In this document: in pieces, positions 9,169-18,144 of the stretch
Position numbering within the stretch: the stretch's first letter is position 1
Layout of the letters: every line of letters starts with the position of its first letter
Notes under the pieces: generated by a model
Told to the model about the DNA's origin: nothing
The model's input: the letters and a program-made list of their open reading frames with translations, nothing else
The model's database searches: none
Assembly: GCF_001279775.1 (NCBI RefSeq)
Contig: NZ_LGDG01000276.1
Coordinates: 1-38,762, forward strand
DNA from: Streptomyces sp. MMG1533
GTDB taxonomy: Bacteria > Actinomycetota > Actinomycetes > Streptomycetales > Streptomycetaceae
DNA length: 38,762 nt
Direction: 5' to 3'
Program-made: the position numbers and the translations under genes

Positions 9169-10977
9169 CTAGAACACCGCCGTACCGTCCTGCGTCAGCT
9201 TCCAGTTCGCCGCCGCGAAGTCGGCCGGGTCGAGCGCCCCCTTGGCCGTCACGTAGTCGATCATCAGCTGGCGGATCTCGTTCGTGGAGCTGTACGCGAT
9301 GTCGGCGTCGGCGATGTGCGGGTAGCCGGAACCGCCGTTCGCGCGGTAGTTGTTGACGGCGACGACGAACACCTGGTCGTCGGTGACGGCGGTGCCGTTG
9401 TAAGCCAGGTTCTTGATCCTGGAGCCCTCGGCCTGCGCGATGTCGATGTCGTAGGAGACGCCCGCGGCCGTGTCGTACATGTAGTCCCAGAAACTGTTGG
9501 CGTTGGTGAGGGTCGCGGTGTCGACCTTCGTGCCCGCCGGCACCTGGTGGTAGTACTTCGCCGCGTACTCCAGGTAGTCCTTGAGCTGAGCGCCCGTGAG
9601 CTTCTTGCCGTAAAGGGTGTTGTCGTAGATGTAGAGCCCGGCGATGTCGCGGATGGTCACGTCTCCGGCCGGGATGTCGGCGGTCCGGCTGAAGGGCGCG
9701 GCGACCGAGACGATCGGGAGGGCCGCGTCCGCCGTGGACAGGCCCGCCTTGACGGTCTGCGTCTGGACCTCGTGGATGAAGTCCATGACGGGTACGTCCT
9801 TCCAGCACGCCTCCGCCGCCGAGAGGTCCTGCGTGCAGGTACCGACGGGCGTGTTGACGTACTTGACCACCAACTCGTGGTCGGCCTGGAGGAGTTTCGT
9901 GATCTCCGGGTCCTCGTCGACGGTGTTGGGGTTGAGGGTCTGCGCCTTCTTGCCCGTCACCCTCCACTGTCCGTGGTGCAGTTCGAGCTCGAAGTCGAAG
10001 ACGGTCAGGCGGTAGCCCCAGCAGTACGGCTCGGAGAGCAGGACCTCCGCACCGGTCTCCTCGTTCTTGACGGTGTACGACGACACCTCGACGTGCGTGT
10101 GCCCGACCAGGATCGCGTCGATGCCGGGGACCTGCTCGGCGACGAGGTTCGAGGCGTTCTCGACGTACGGGAGTTCGTCGCCGTACGAGGACGAACCGTC
10201 GAGCCCGGAGTGGTCGGTCAGGAAGACCACGTCGCAGCCCAGCGCGCGCAGCCTCGGCACGTACTTCTTCGCCTGCTCGACCAGCCCCGGGAAGACCATC
10301 CGGCCGCTGACGTTGTCCTTGTCCCACAGGGCGATGCCGGGGTTGGTGAGGCCGAGGACGCCGACCTTGATGTCCGGCGCCCCCGGCACGCAGATCCGCT
10401 TCACGGTGTACGGCCGGAAGGCGGGCCTCAGCGTCTTCGCGTCCAGCGCGTTCGCACCGAGCAGCGGGAAACGGCACTGGCTCTCGAACTTCCGCAGCAC
10501 GTCGATGCCGTAGTTGAACTCGTGGTTGCCGAGGGCGGCGGCGTCGTAGCGCATGTGGTTCATGGCGACGGCCATGGGGTGCTCGGGCGCGTCCGCTCCG
10601 GTGATGGGGTCCACGCGCGCGTAGTAGTACGCCAGTGACGTCCCCTGGATGATGTCGCCGGCGTCGACGAGCAGGACCCGGTCCTCGCCCTTCGCCTCGC
10701 GCTGCTGCTTGACGAGCGTCGCGACCCGGGCGACGCCGACGGAGTTGCCCTTGGCGTCCTGGTAGGCGGCGTCGGTGTAGTAGTCCCAGTCGAAGACGTG
10801 GCTGTGCAGGTCGGTGGTGCCGAGGATGGAGAACGACCAGGTGCGGGGCGACGTACCGGGATGCCGCTCGGCGGCTTCGGCGGTGCCGGCACCGACCGCT
10901 CCCGCGACGGCCACGGCCGCGCCGGTGACGGCCGACTTCTGCACGAACTCACGGCGGTTCATGGGGCTGACGGGCAT
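9169..10977 (-). CDS. Tat-exported bifunctional metallophosphatase/5'-nucleotidase
   Basis: This 602-residue protein begins with a twin-arginine signal (NRREFVQKS, then an Ala/Val-rich core ending at about AEA-A35). The metallophosphatase domain shows the metal ligands in order: D56 and H58 (TTDLHSH), D108 (DAGDIIQGT), N151-H152 (GNHEFNYG), and further on VGHTHVE. The C-terminal nucleotidase domain carries NNYRANGGSGYPH, where the aromatic residues stack on the base. The architecture matches UshA/CpdB-type enzymes that remove phosphate from extracellular nucleotides or 2',3'-cyclic nucleotides. I chose ATG 10977 because GGAGT lies about six bases upstream; ATG 10962 is also possible. No lipobox is present, so it should be secreted or wall-associated. 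It probably supplies phosphate and nucleosides. Confidence 0.93.
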   Translation of the reverse strand: MPVSPMNRREFVQKSAVTGAAVAVAGAVGAGTAEAAERHPGTSPRTWSFSILGTTDLHSHVFDWDYYTDAAYQDAKGNSVGVARVATLVKQQREAKGEDRVLLVDAGDIIQGTSLAYYYARVDPITGADAPEHPMAVAMNHMRYDAAALGNHEFNYGIDVLRKFESQCRFPLLGANALDAKTLRPAFRPYTVKRICVPGAPDIKVGVLGLTNPGIALWDKDNVSGRMVFPGLVEQAKKYVPRLRALGCDVVFLTDHSGLDGSSSYGDELPYVENASNLVAEQVPGIDAILVGHTHVEVSSYTVKNEETGAEVLLSEPYCWGYRLTVFDFELELHHGQWRVTGKKAQTLNPNTVDEDPEITKLLQADHELVVKYVNTPVGTCTQDLSAAEACWKDVPVMDFIHEVQTQTVKAGLSTADAALPIVSVAAPFSRTADIPAGDVTIRDIAGLYIYDNTLYGKKLTGAQLKDYLEYAAKYYHQVPAGTKVDTATLTNANSFWDYMYDTAAGVSYDIDIAQAEGSRIKNLAYNGTAVTDDQVFVVAVNNYRANGGSGYPHIADADIAYSSTNEIRQLMIDYVTAKGALDPADFAAANWKLTQDGTAVF

Positions 10978-11224
10978 GGCAGGACTCCTGGGAGGACGGC
11001 GGGGGTGTGGGGTGCCGTGCGGGGCTACACGCGTAGATGGTGGCCGCGAAGCGGGCCGCCGGGAACCAGGAGCAGGCCATGAGCGGGTCATTTTCCGGGT
11101 CGGTCAAAGGAAAGGACCGGTCAACGGGGGCTGCGTGAGCGGAGTGAGACGATCTTCGTACGGGCGCGTGTCCGGTCGACTACCCTGAGTGGCCTATGGT
11201 CGATCTCAGAGGGAAGGGCGCATC

Positions 11225-11824
11225 ATGACACTGATGACTGAGCGACCGACGATAAGCGGCACCGGACCCCACACCTTCGAGGACCTGCTGGACCTCCTCG
11301 ACGAGTTGCACGTGCCGGACGGCTACAAGGCCGAAATCATCAGGGGGAACATCGTCGTGTCGCCGTGGTCGAAGGGCTACTACACCCGCGTCATGAATCT
11401 GGTGTGCAAGCAACTTGATCCGCACCTGCCCGACGGCCACCTCATCAGTCAGGCCCCCCTGCTGTTCGTCTTTCCGGGGGTGGAGAATGCCTACGGGCCG
11501 GACATCCACGCCGCGCACGAGCAGACCCTCGAGACGGCCAGCAACCGCCTCGACGGAGAAGCCCTCTCCTTCGTCGCCGAGCTGACCTCCCCCTCCACCC
11601 GCGACGACGACCTGACCGACAAGGTCGAGACGTACGGAAAGGTGGGCGTCCCGGTCTACCTCATCCTCGACATGCAGGAAGAACAGGCCACCGTGCTCTG
11701 GACGCCGTCCGCCAAGGGGTACGAGGCCCGCCTCACCAAGCCGTTCGGCGAGAAGCTCGACATCCCTGCGCCGTTCGACTGCACGCTCGACACCACCGGG
11801 TTCCAGGCGCCGCCCGAGAGCTGA
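11225..11824 (+). CDS. Uma2 family (DUF820) putative endonuclease-like protein
   Basis: The 199-residue protein has the restriction-endonuclease-like fold of Uma2/DUF820. Acidic residues and a lysine are placed as in PD-(D/E)xK enzymes: D93 in YGPDIH, E119 in FVAELTSPSTR and K133 in DLTDKVETYGKVGVP. The last segment, GVPVYLILD, is the family's closing strand. ATG 11225 follows AGGGAAGG. Uma2 genes are numerous in Streptomyces and cyanobacteria, and their function is unproven; many lie near mobile DNA, but no transposon is visible here. TACCCT at 11181-11186 is a plausible -10. It ends five bases from the convergent LacI gene. A second member lies at 22.5 kb. Confidence 0.88.
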   Translation: MTLMTERPTISGTGPHTFEDLLDLLDELHVPDGYKAEIIRGNIVVSPWSKGYYTRVMNLVCKQLDPHLPDGHLISQAPLLFVFPGVENAYGPDIHAAHEQTLETASNRLDGEALSFVAELTSPSTRDDDLTDKVETYGKVGVPVYLILDMQEEQATVLWTPSAKGYEARLTKPFGEKLDIPAPFDCTLDTTGFQAPPES

Positions 11825-11828
11825 GCCC

Positions 11829-12869
11829 TCACGTCGACTCCCGCACCACCAACCGGCAGGGCACCGTGTGCGCGCCCGGCGCACCCTCCTCCGCGTCGAT
11901 CGCCTCCAGCAACCGCAGCGCCGCGATCCGCCCGATCTCCGCGAGGTTCATGTCGATCGTGGTGAGCGGCGGGCGGGAGGCCAGCGCCATGGTGTCCCAG
12001 TTGTCGTAGCCGACGACCGCGATGTCGCCGGGGACGCTCACCCCGCGCTCGCGCAGGGCGTCCGCGACTCCCCTCGCTATCTGGTCGTTGCCGCAGAAGA
12101 ACGCGTCCGTCTCCGGGGCCGTACGCAGCACCGCGTCGGCGGCGCGGCGGCCCCACGCCTCGCTCCACTCGCCGAAGTGGACCCGGCCGGTGGACAGACC
12201 GAACCCCGCACCCTCCAGGTGCTCCACCCCGTGGCGGGCCCGGTCGCGGGCGGCGGCGTGGTGTGCGGGGCCGGTGACGTGGGCGATGCGGGTGCGGCCG
12301 GCGGACAGCAGGTGCTCCACGGCCAGTCGGGCGCCGCCCCGGTCGTCGGAGACGACCGAGGTGTCGGCCGGGTCCGTGGAGGGTGACAGGGCGTAGACCA
12401 CCGGGATCGTCTCCAGGCCGCTGATGCCGGTCAGCGGGGGGCGCGGGTCGGTGCGGCGGCCGGTGACGATGATGCCGTCCACCCGGCGGTCCATGAGGTT
12501 GCGCAGATGGTGCTGCTCCCGGATGGCGTCGCCGCGAGTGTCGCACAGCAGGACGGAGATCTTGCCGGCGCCGAGCGCGTCCTCGGCGCCGAGGAGCACC
12601 GGCGTGCTGAACCGGCCGATGCCGTCCGTGGTCATCAGGCCGACCGTCCAGCTGCGGCCGGTGTGCAGGCTCTGGGCGTGCTGGTTGGGGCGGAAGCCGA
12701 GCGTCGCCACGGCGTCCAGCACTCGCTGGCGGGTCTCCGGGCGCATCCTTCCGCCGCCGTTGAGCGCCTTGGAGGCCGTGCCCACGCTGACGCCCGCCAG
12801 CGCGGCGACGTCGGCGAGCCGGGCCCGGCCTACGGGGGAAGAGCCTGGAGCACTTGCGGCAGACGTCAC
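11829..12869 (-). CDS. LacI family transcriptional repressor
   Basis: The 346-residue repressor has an N-terminal LacI helix-turn-helix (RLADVAALAGVSVGTASKAL, about 16-35). The hinge helix follows (FRPNQHAQSLHTG, about 58-70), then a periplasmic-binding-protein-like sugar domain. DAFFCGNDQIARGV and IAVVGYDNWD are typical late motifs of that domain. I chose GTG 12869 because AAGGAAAAGG lies seven bases upstream; the frame stays open for 33 further codons but has no better site. It is divergent from the GH127 operon. One candidate operator overlaps its own ribosome site and another overlaps the transcription start of that operon. It most likely represses both until a sugar, perhaps L-arabinose or an arabino-oligosaccharide, binds. 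Confidence 0.93.
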   Translation of the reverse strand: MTSAASAPGSSPVGRARLADVAALAGVSVGTASKALNGGGRMRPETRQRVLDAVATLGFRPNQHAQSLHTGRSWTVGLMTTDGIGRFSTPVLLGAEDALGAGKISVLLCDTRGDAIREQHHLRNLMDRRVDGIIVTGRRTDPRPPLTGISGLETIPVVYALSPSTDPADTSVVSDDRGGARLAVEHLLSAGRTRIAHVTGPAHHAAARDRARHGVEHLEGAGFGLSTGRVHFGEWSEAWGRRAADAVLRTAPETDAFFCGNDQIARGVADALRERGVSVPGDIAVVGYDNWDTMALASRPPLTTIDMNLAEIGRIAALRLLEAIDAEEGAPGAHTVPCRLVVREST

Positions 12870-12871
12870 GG

Positions 12872-12887
12872 GCAAACCTTTTCCTTG
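12872..12887. promoter_or_regulatory. candidate LacI operator overlapping the repressor's ribosome site
   Basis: Read on the minus strand the sequence is CAAGGAAAAGGTTTGC. It matches the element at 13017-13031 on the plus strand (AAGGAAAACGGTTGC) in most positions. LacI-family operators are often of this GCAA...TTGC kind. It covers the ribosome site of the repressor gene, which suggests negative autoregulation. Confidence 0.5.
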
Positions 12888-12971
12888 GTGAGAGCGGCGC
12901 TCACCATCGTGGCAGGCGAGAAGGGCTAGTTCCAGTCGGTGGGAAACCGGAAAAATCTCTTGTCGCAAGCC

Positions 12972-13002
12972 TTGACCCGACTTGACGTCTGCCCTCTACT
13001 TT
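12972..13002 (+). promoter_or_regulatory. candidate promoter of the arabinoside operon
   Basis: TTGACC (12972-12977) and TACTTT (12997-13002) are separated by 19 bases, a little long. A second TTGACG at 12982-12987 is too close to be the -35 for this -10. The transcription start would fall around 13010, next to the operator at 13015-13031. Confidence 0.45.
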
Positions 13003-13014
13003 CTCGTCAGTATC

Positions 13015-13031
13015 GCAAGGAAAACGGTTGC
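13015..13031. promoter_or_regulatory. candidate LacI operator of the arabinoside operon
   Basis: GCAA-N9-TTGC (GCAAGGAAAACGGTTGC) lies just downstream of the likely transcription start and 28 bases before the GH127 start codon. Its core is shared with the site at the repressor's own ribosome site, which strengthens the operator call. Confidence 0.55.
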
Positions 13032-13059
13032 TCAATCTGCCTCTCACCCCCGGAGAGCC

Positions 13060-14976
13060 ATGCCCCGCTCACGCTCCGCCCTGCCCGCCACAGCCGGCCC
13101 GGTCCGCCTCGGCCCGGACGCCCGCACCGCACTGCGTCCCGCCGCCGCCGTCATCGACGCGGGCCTGTGGCACACCCGGCGCGAGGTCAACACCCGCACC
13201 TCGATCCCGCAGGGGCCCGAACTGCTGGAGTCCGCGGGCAACCTGCACAATCTGCGGCTGGCCGCGGGGACGGCCGAAGGAGACTTCCAGGGCGCGTACC
13301 CCTTCGTGGACACGGACGTCTACAAGTGGCTGGAAGCCGCCTCCTGGCAGCTCGCCCAGGAGCCGTCCGAGGATCTTCGGGCCCACGTCGACGACATGAT
13401 CGCCCTCGTCGCACAGGCCCAGCAGCCCGACGGCTACCTCAACACCTGGTTCCAGCTGGTCAAGGGCGGCGAGCGCTACCAGGACCTGCGCTGGGGGCAC
13501 GAGCTGTACTGCGCCGGCCATCTCATCCAGGCCGCCGTCGCGCACCACCGCACCACCGGACGCCCCGAACTCCTCGACGTGGCCCGCAGGTTCGCCGACC
13601 ATGTCGACTCCGTCTTCGGCCCGCCCGGCAGCGGCAAACCCATCGACGGCATCGACGGCCACCCCGAGGTCGAGACCGCCCTGGTCGAGCTGTACCGGGA
13701 AACCGGCGAGCGCCGCTACCTCGATCTGGCCGGCTACTTCGTCGACCGGCACGGCCACGGACTGCTCGGCGGCGAGGCCTACTGCCAGGACCGCGTCCCG
13801 CTGCGCGAGGCGACGAACGTCGAGGGTCACGCCGTACGGCAGCTCTACCTGCTGGCCGCCGCGGCCGACCTCGCCGCCGAGACCGGCGACCTGGAACTCC
13901 GCGGCGCCGCCGAACGGTTGTGGCACGCCATGACCACCACCAAGACCCACCTCACCGGCGGGCTCGGCGCCCACCACGACGAGGAGGACTTCGGCGACCC
14001 GTACGAGCTGCCCAACGAGCGCGCCTACTGCGAGACCTGCGCCGCCATCGCCTCCGTCCAGTGGAGCTGGCGCATGGCCCTGCTCACCGGCGAGGCCCGC
14101 TACTCCGACCTGATCGAGCGCACCCTCTACAACGGCTTCCTCGCGGGGGTGTCGCTGGACGGCGAGCGCTGGCTGTACGTCAACCCGCTCCAGGTCCGCG
14201 ACGGCCACACCGACCCCGGCGGCGACCAGTCGGCCCGCCGCACCCGCTGGTTCCGCTGCGCCTGCTGCCCGCCGAACGTCATGCGGCTGCTGGCAAGCCT
14301 GGAGCACTACCTGGCCAGCAGCGACGACGGCGGCCTCCAGATCCACCAGTACGTCACCGGCAGCTACACCTCGGACCGGATCACCGTCCGCTGCGAGACC
14401 GACTACCCCTGGCACGGCACGATCACCCTCACCGTCGAGGACACCCCGTCCGACCGCCCCCGAACGCTCTCCCTGCGCATCCCGCAGTGGTGCCGCGACT
14501 TCCGGGCGCGGTGCGGAGACGAGACGTACGAGGGTCCCGTGGCCGACGGCTGGCTGCGGCTGGAGCGGACCTGGGCACCCGGAGACCAGGTCGTCCTCGA
14601 ACTCCCCCTGGAGCCCCGCCTCACCGCCGCCGACCCCCGCGTGGACGCCGTACGCGGCTGCGTGGCGATCGAACGAGGGCCCCTCGTCTACTGCCTGGAA
14701 GGGGCCGACCACCCCGGCGGCGGTCTGGACGACATCGTCGTGGACACCACCCGCCCGCTCGCCGTGAAGCACCGCCCCGATCTGCTCGGCGGCGTCACCA
14801 CGGTCGTGGCGGCGGGCAGGCGGCGACACGTCCCGGAGGCGGGCTGGTGGCCGTACACCGCCGCCGACGAGTCGCCCCGACAAGGCGGCGAGCCGGTCGA
14901 GTTGACCGCCGTCCCCTATTACGCCTGGGCCAACCGCGAGGACGGCAGCATGCGCGTGTGGCTGCCCACCTCCTGA
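13060..14976 (+). CDS. GH127 beta-L-arabinofuranosidase
   Basis: This 638-residue glycosidase (formerly DUF1680) has the full cysteine and zinc site of the family. E325 and C327 lie in YCETCA, and C402-C403 lie in CCPPN; the spacing (2, then 75 residues) closely matches the characterised bifidobacterial enzyme HypBA1 (E338, C340, C417, C418, from memory). The first cysteine of the CC pair is the nucleophile in that enzyme. An (alpha/alpha)6 barrel should fill about 20-430, followed by beta-sandwich domains. No signal peptide is present, so it acts in the cytoplasm, releasing L-arabinose from imported beta-L-arabinofuranosides. It is the first gene of the operon. ATG 13060 follows GGAGAG at unusually short spacing; in-frame starts upstream would lie at or before the operator. 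Confidence 0.9.
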   Translation: MPRSRSALPATAGPVRLGPDARTALRPAAAVIDAGLWHTRREVNTRTSIPQGPELLESAGNLHNLRLAAGTAEGDFQGAYPFVDTDVYKWLEAASWQLAQEPSEDLRAHVDDMIALVAQAQQPDGYLNTWFQLVKGGERYQDLRWGHELYCAGHLIQAAVAHHRTTGRPELLDVARRFADHVDSVFGPPGSGKPIDGIDGHPEVETALVELYRETGERRYLDLAGYFVDRHGHGLLGGEAYCQDRVPLREATNVEGHAVRQLYLLAAAADLAAETGDLELRGAAERLWHAMTTTKTHLTGGLGAHHDEEDFGDPYELPNERAYCETCAAIASVQWSWRMALLTGEARYSDLIERTLYNGFLAGVSLDGERWLYVNPLQVRDGHTDPGGDQSARRTRWFRCACCPPNVMRLLASLEHYLASSDDGGLQIHQYVTGSYTSDRITVRCETDYPWHGTITLTVEDTPSDRPRTLSLRIPQWCRDFRARCGDETYEGPVADGWLRLERTWAPGDQVVLELPLEPRLTAADPRVDAVRGCVAIERGPLVYCLEGADHPGGGLDDIVVDTTRPLAVKHRPDLLGGVTTVVAAGRRRHVPEAGWWPYTAADESPRQGGEPVELTAVPYYAWANREDGSMRVWLPTS

Positions 14977-15019
14977 CATCCCTCCGCCCCGAGAGCCCTT
15001 ACGACAACGAGGTCACCCC

Positions 15020-16267
15020 GTGATACCCACCCGCCGCACTCTCCTCGCCGCGCTCGCCGCCGTCGGCACCCTCGCCTCCCTGACCGCCTGCGGAGGCGGC
15101 TCCGACGACGGTTCGGGGTCCTCCGACGCGTCCGGAGGGACGTACACCTTCTGGGACCCGTACCCGCAGTTCGACGCCTCCTCCCCGTGGGGCAAGCTCG
15201 TCACCGAGTGCGGGACGAAGGCCGGGGCGACCGTCAAGCGCACCGCTTACGACACCACCGACCTGGGCAACAAGGCGCTGCTGGCGGCCCAGCAGGGCAA
15301 CGCGCCCGACGTGATGCTGGTGGACAACCCGGTCGTCTCCACGCTCGTGGAGGCGGGGATCCTCAACAAGACGAGCGACCTCGGCCTCGACACGAAGTCG
15401 ATCCAGGAGAACATCATCGGCGCGGGCACGATCGACGACGCCTCCTACGGCGTCCCGATCGGCGCCAACACGCTCGCCCTCTACTACAACAAGAAGGTCC
15501 TGTCGGCGGCGGGCGTCGATGCGGCCTCCGTCAAGGACTGGAACTCCCTCACCGCGGCCCTGCAGAAGGTCAAGGCGGCCGGCAAGAAGGGCATCACCTT
15601 CTCCGCGATCAACACCGAGGAGGGCAGCTTCCAGTTCCTGCCCTGGTTCTGGGGCGCGGGCGGGGATCTGACCGAGCTCGACTCGGACAAGGGAGTTGCC
15701 GCCCTCTCCCTCTGGAAGCAGTGGGTGGACGACGGGCTGGCCCCCAAGGACGTCCTGCAGAACACGCAGACCACCAGCTGGCAGGAGTTCGCCACCGGCG
15801 ACTACGCGTTCGGCGAGAACGGCACCTGGCAGCTCGGCAACGCCGACAAGGCCGGCTTCGACTACGGCGTCATCAACATCCCCGCGCAGAACGGCGGTTC
15901 GGCACCGGTGCCGACGGGCGGCGAGTTCGTCACCGTGCCCGTGCAGAAGGACAGCGGTCGCTACGACGTCAGCAAGAAGATCGTCGAGTGTCTGACCAGC
16001 GACGCGAACCTGCTGGCCACGGACACGACCCTGACGTACATCGCCCCGACGGCCGCCGTGCAGTTGGAGCAGGTCAAGGCCAACCCGAAGCTCGAGCCGT
16101 GGGTGAGCGCGGTCGCCGCGGCCCGCGGGCGCACCAGCGGCGGCCTGGGCTCGAAGTACCCGACCATCTCCGAGCCGATGTGGACCGCCGTCCAGTCGGC
16201 CCTGTCCGGCGGCAAGAGCCCCAAGGACGCCCTGGACACGGCCCAGTCGAGCGCCGGGAAGGGCTGA
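15020..16267 (+). CDS. sugar ABC transporter substrate-binding lipoprotein
   Basis: The 415-residue protein begins with a lipoprotein signal that ends LTAC, with the lipidated cysteine at C24. Arginines at 5-6 suggest Tat export. The mature part is a family 1 extracellular solute-binding fold (YTFWDPYPQFD at its start, NAPDVMLVDNPVV, YGVPIGANTLALYYNKK and FLPWFWGAGGDLTELD). It would capture an oligosaccharide outside the membrane and pass it to the two permeases downstream. GTG 15020 lies seven bases after GAGGT. It is 43 bases after the GH127 gene and clearly in the same operon. The substrate is inferred from its neighbours to be an arabinose-containing oligosaccharide. Confidence 0.92.
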   Translation: MIPTRRTLLAALAAVGTLASLTACGGGSDDGSGSSDASGGTYTFWDPYPQFDASSPWGKLVTECGTKAGATVKRTAYDTTDLGNKALLAAQQGNAPDVMLVDNPVVSTLVEAGILNKTSDLGLDTKSIQENIIGAGTIDDASYGVPIGANTLALYYNKKVLSAAGVDAASVKDWNSLTAALQKVKAAGKKGITFSAINTEEGSFQFLPWFWGAGGDLTELDSDKGVAALSLWKQWVDDGLAPKDVLQNTQTTSWQEFATGDYAFGENGTWQLGNADKAGFDYGVINIPAQNGGSAPVPTGGEFVTVPVQKDSGRYDVSKKIVECLTSDANLLATDTTLTYIAPTAAVQLEQVKANPKLEPWVSAVAAARGRTSGGLGSKYPTISEPMWTAVQSALSGGKSPKDALDTAQSSAGKG

Positions 16268-16274
16268 GGCCGAG

Positions 16275-17252
16275 ATGACCATCGCCCGAGTCGACCGCCC
16301 GCGGCGGGGGCCGGCCGTGTCGAAGGCGAGCGGCACGGGTGGTGCCGACACCCTGCCGCTGCGGCACCGGCAACGGCGCCGCAGCCGGCTGACCGCGCTC
16401 GCCTTCGTCGCCCCGCTGCTCGCCTACCTCGCCGCGTTCTATCTCTACCCCCTCTACCGCAACCTCGACCTGAGCCTGCGCGACTACACGGTGCGGTCGT
16501 TCGTGGCGGGGGACGCGCCGTTCTCCGGCTGGGACAACTTCCAGAAGGTGCTGGACGACCCGACGTTCGGCCCGGCGATGCGCCACACCATGATCTTCAC
16601 CTTCGTGTCGATCGCCTTCCAGTACGTCATCGGGCTCGCCCTCGCGGTCTTCTTCAACCGCCGCTTCCGCCTGGCTCCGACCCTGCGCGCCCTGTTCCTG
16701 ATCCCGTGGCTGCTTCCGCTCATCGTCTCGGCGTCGACGTGGTCGTGGATGTTCAACAGCGAGTCGGGTGTGGTGAATTACTTCCTGCACTTCTTCGGCG
16801 TGGACGCGGTCGGCTGGCTCACCTCGCCGGACTGGGCGCTCACCTCGGTGATCATCGCCAACATCTGGATCGGCATCCCGTTCAACCTGGTGATCCTCTA
16901 CAGCGGCCTGCAGAACATCCCGTCGGAGCTGTACGAGGCCGCCGCGCTGGACGGGGCGGGTGTCTGGCAGCAGTTCCGCCGGATCACCTTCCCGCTCCTG
17001 CGACCGGTGTCGGCGATCACCCTGCTCCTCGGACTCGTCTACACCCTCAAGGTCTTCGACCTGATCTGGATCATGACCAAGGGCGGCCCGGGCGACGCCT
17101 CCTCCACGCTCGCGACCTGGTCGTACCAGCTCGGCTTCGGCACCTTGCTGCCCAAGTTCGGCCCGGGGGCGGCGGTCGGCAACATCCTCATCCTCATCGC
17201 CCTCGTCTTCGGCCTGCTGTACATCCGCGTCCAGAGGAGGCAGGAAGCGTGA
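16275..17252 (+). CDS. sugar ABC transporter permease (MalF/LacF type)
   Basis: The 325-residue integral membrane protein has about six transmembrane helices (ALAFVAPLLAYLAAFYLYPL is the first). Near the end the cytoplasmic EAA loop is YEAAALDGAGVWQQF, the site that contacts the ATPase. An arginine-rich cytoplasmic N-terminus of about 35 residues precedes the first helix. ATG 16275 is seven bases after the binding-protein stop, with GAGG in between. It ends in a GTGA overlap with the second permease, so the two are translated together as a heterodimeric channel. Confidence 0.93.
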   Translation: MTIARVDRPRRGPAVSKASGTGGADTLPLRHRQRRRSRLTALAFVAPLLAYLAAFYLYPLYRNLDLSLRDYTVRSFVAGDAPFSGWDNFQKVLDDPTFGPAMRHTMIFTFVSIAFQYVIGLALAVFFNRRFRLAPTLRALFLIPWLLPLIVSASTWSWMFNSESGVVNYFLHFFGVDAVGWLTSPDWALTSVIIANIWIGIPFNLVILYSGLQNIPSELYEAAALDGAGVWQQFRRITFPLLRPVSAITLLLGLVYTLKVFDLIWIMTKGGPGDASSTLATWSYQLGFGTLLPKFGPGAAVGNILILIALVFGLLYIRVQRRQEA

Positions 17253-18070
17253 AGCCGCGCACGGGTTCCCGCCGTCACACCGTCATCGGGCTCGCCCTCA
17301 CCGCGCTGATGCTGTTCCCGGTGTACTGGATGCTGAACGTGTCCCTCACCCCGCAGCAGGACATGCGCAAGACCCCGCCGGACCTGTTCCCGCTGCACCC
17401 CACCTTCGAGGGCTACCGGGCCGTCCTCGACGACCAGATGCCCTACCTCGGCACCAGCCTGCTCATCGGCCTCGGCACGGTCGCCCTCACCCTCGTCCTC
17501 GCCGCCCCCGCCGGCTACGCGCTGGCGAAGCTCCGCCCGCTCGGCGGGGGCGCGCTCGGCCTGGTCCTCCTCGTCGCCCAGATGATCCCCGGGATCGTCA
17601 TGGCGATGGGCTTCTACGGCATCTTCCTCGACCTCGGCCTGCTCAACTCCTGGTGGGGCCTGATCATCGCGGACTCCACCATCGCCGTGCCGTTCGGCGT
17701 CATGATCTTCACGGCGTTCATGTCGGGCATCCCCGGCGAGCTGATCGCCGCCTCCCGCATCGACGGCGCCGGGACCTTCCGCACCTTCTGGTCGGTGGTC
17801 CTGCCGGTGAGCCGCAACGCCGTCGTCACCGTCTCGCTCTTCAGTTTCCTGTGGGCCTGGTCCGACTTCGTCTTCGCCAACACCCTCGACGGAGGCGGCG
17901 ACTGGAGGCCGATCACCCTCGGCATCTACAAGTACATCGGCAACAACAACCAGGAGTGGAACGCGATCATGGCCACCGCCGTCGTCGCGTCCGTCCCCGC
18001 AGCAGTCCTGCTGGTCCTCGCCCAGCGCTACGTGGCCGCGGGTGTCACCGCGGGTGCGGTGAAGGACTGA
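17249..18070 (+). CDS. sugar ABC transporter permease (MalG/LacG type)
   Basis: The 273-residue permease has six predicted membrane helices and the EAA loop IAASRIDGAGTFRTF. It starts at GTG 17249 within the stop of the first permease; GAGGAGG about eight bases upstream is a strong ribosome site. It is the partner half of the channel. No ATP-binding subunit gene follows; the next gene encodes a secreted glycosidase. In Streptomyces several such importers share one multiple-sugar ATPase (MsiK) encoded elsewhere, which would explain the absence. Confidence 0.93.
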   Translation: MKPRTGSRRHTVIGLALTALMLFPVYWMLNVSLTPQQDMRKTPPDLFPLHPTFEGYRAVLDDQMPYLGTSLLIGLGTVALTLVLAAPAGYALAKLRPLGGGALGLVLLVAQMIPGIVMAMGFYGIFLDLGLLNSWWGLIIADSTIAVPFGVMIFTAFMSGIPGELIAASRIDGAGTFRTFWSVVLPVSRNAVVTVSLFSFLWAWSDFVFANTLDGGGDWRPITLGIYKYIGNNNQEWNAIMATAVVASVPAAVLLVLAQRYVAAGVTAGAVKD

Positions 18071-18144
18071 GATCCCGGCAAGGACTGCCCCTTCCGCACC
18101 ACAAGGACAACCCCCCATTCCCTCCGTTGAGGAGAACTCCTGTC

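Noticed and set aside
8824..10638. 604-codon plus-strand frame over the 5'-nucleotidase
   Set aside because: Its product shows no domain and is a Val/Asp/Arg-rich shadow of the nucleotidase gene, which has every catalytic motif.
11225..11824. Transposon or defence island suggested by Uma2
   Set aside because: No transposase, terminal repeats, toxin partner or restriction genes are in the neighbourhood.
13069..14979. 636-codon minus-strand frame over the GH127 gene
   Set aside because: Glycine- and valine-rich antisense product without motifs; the plus-strand gene has the complete family signature.
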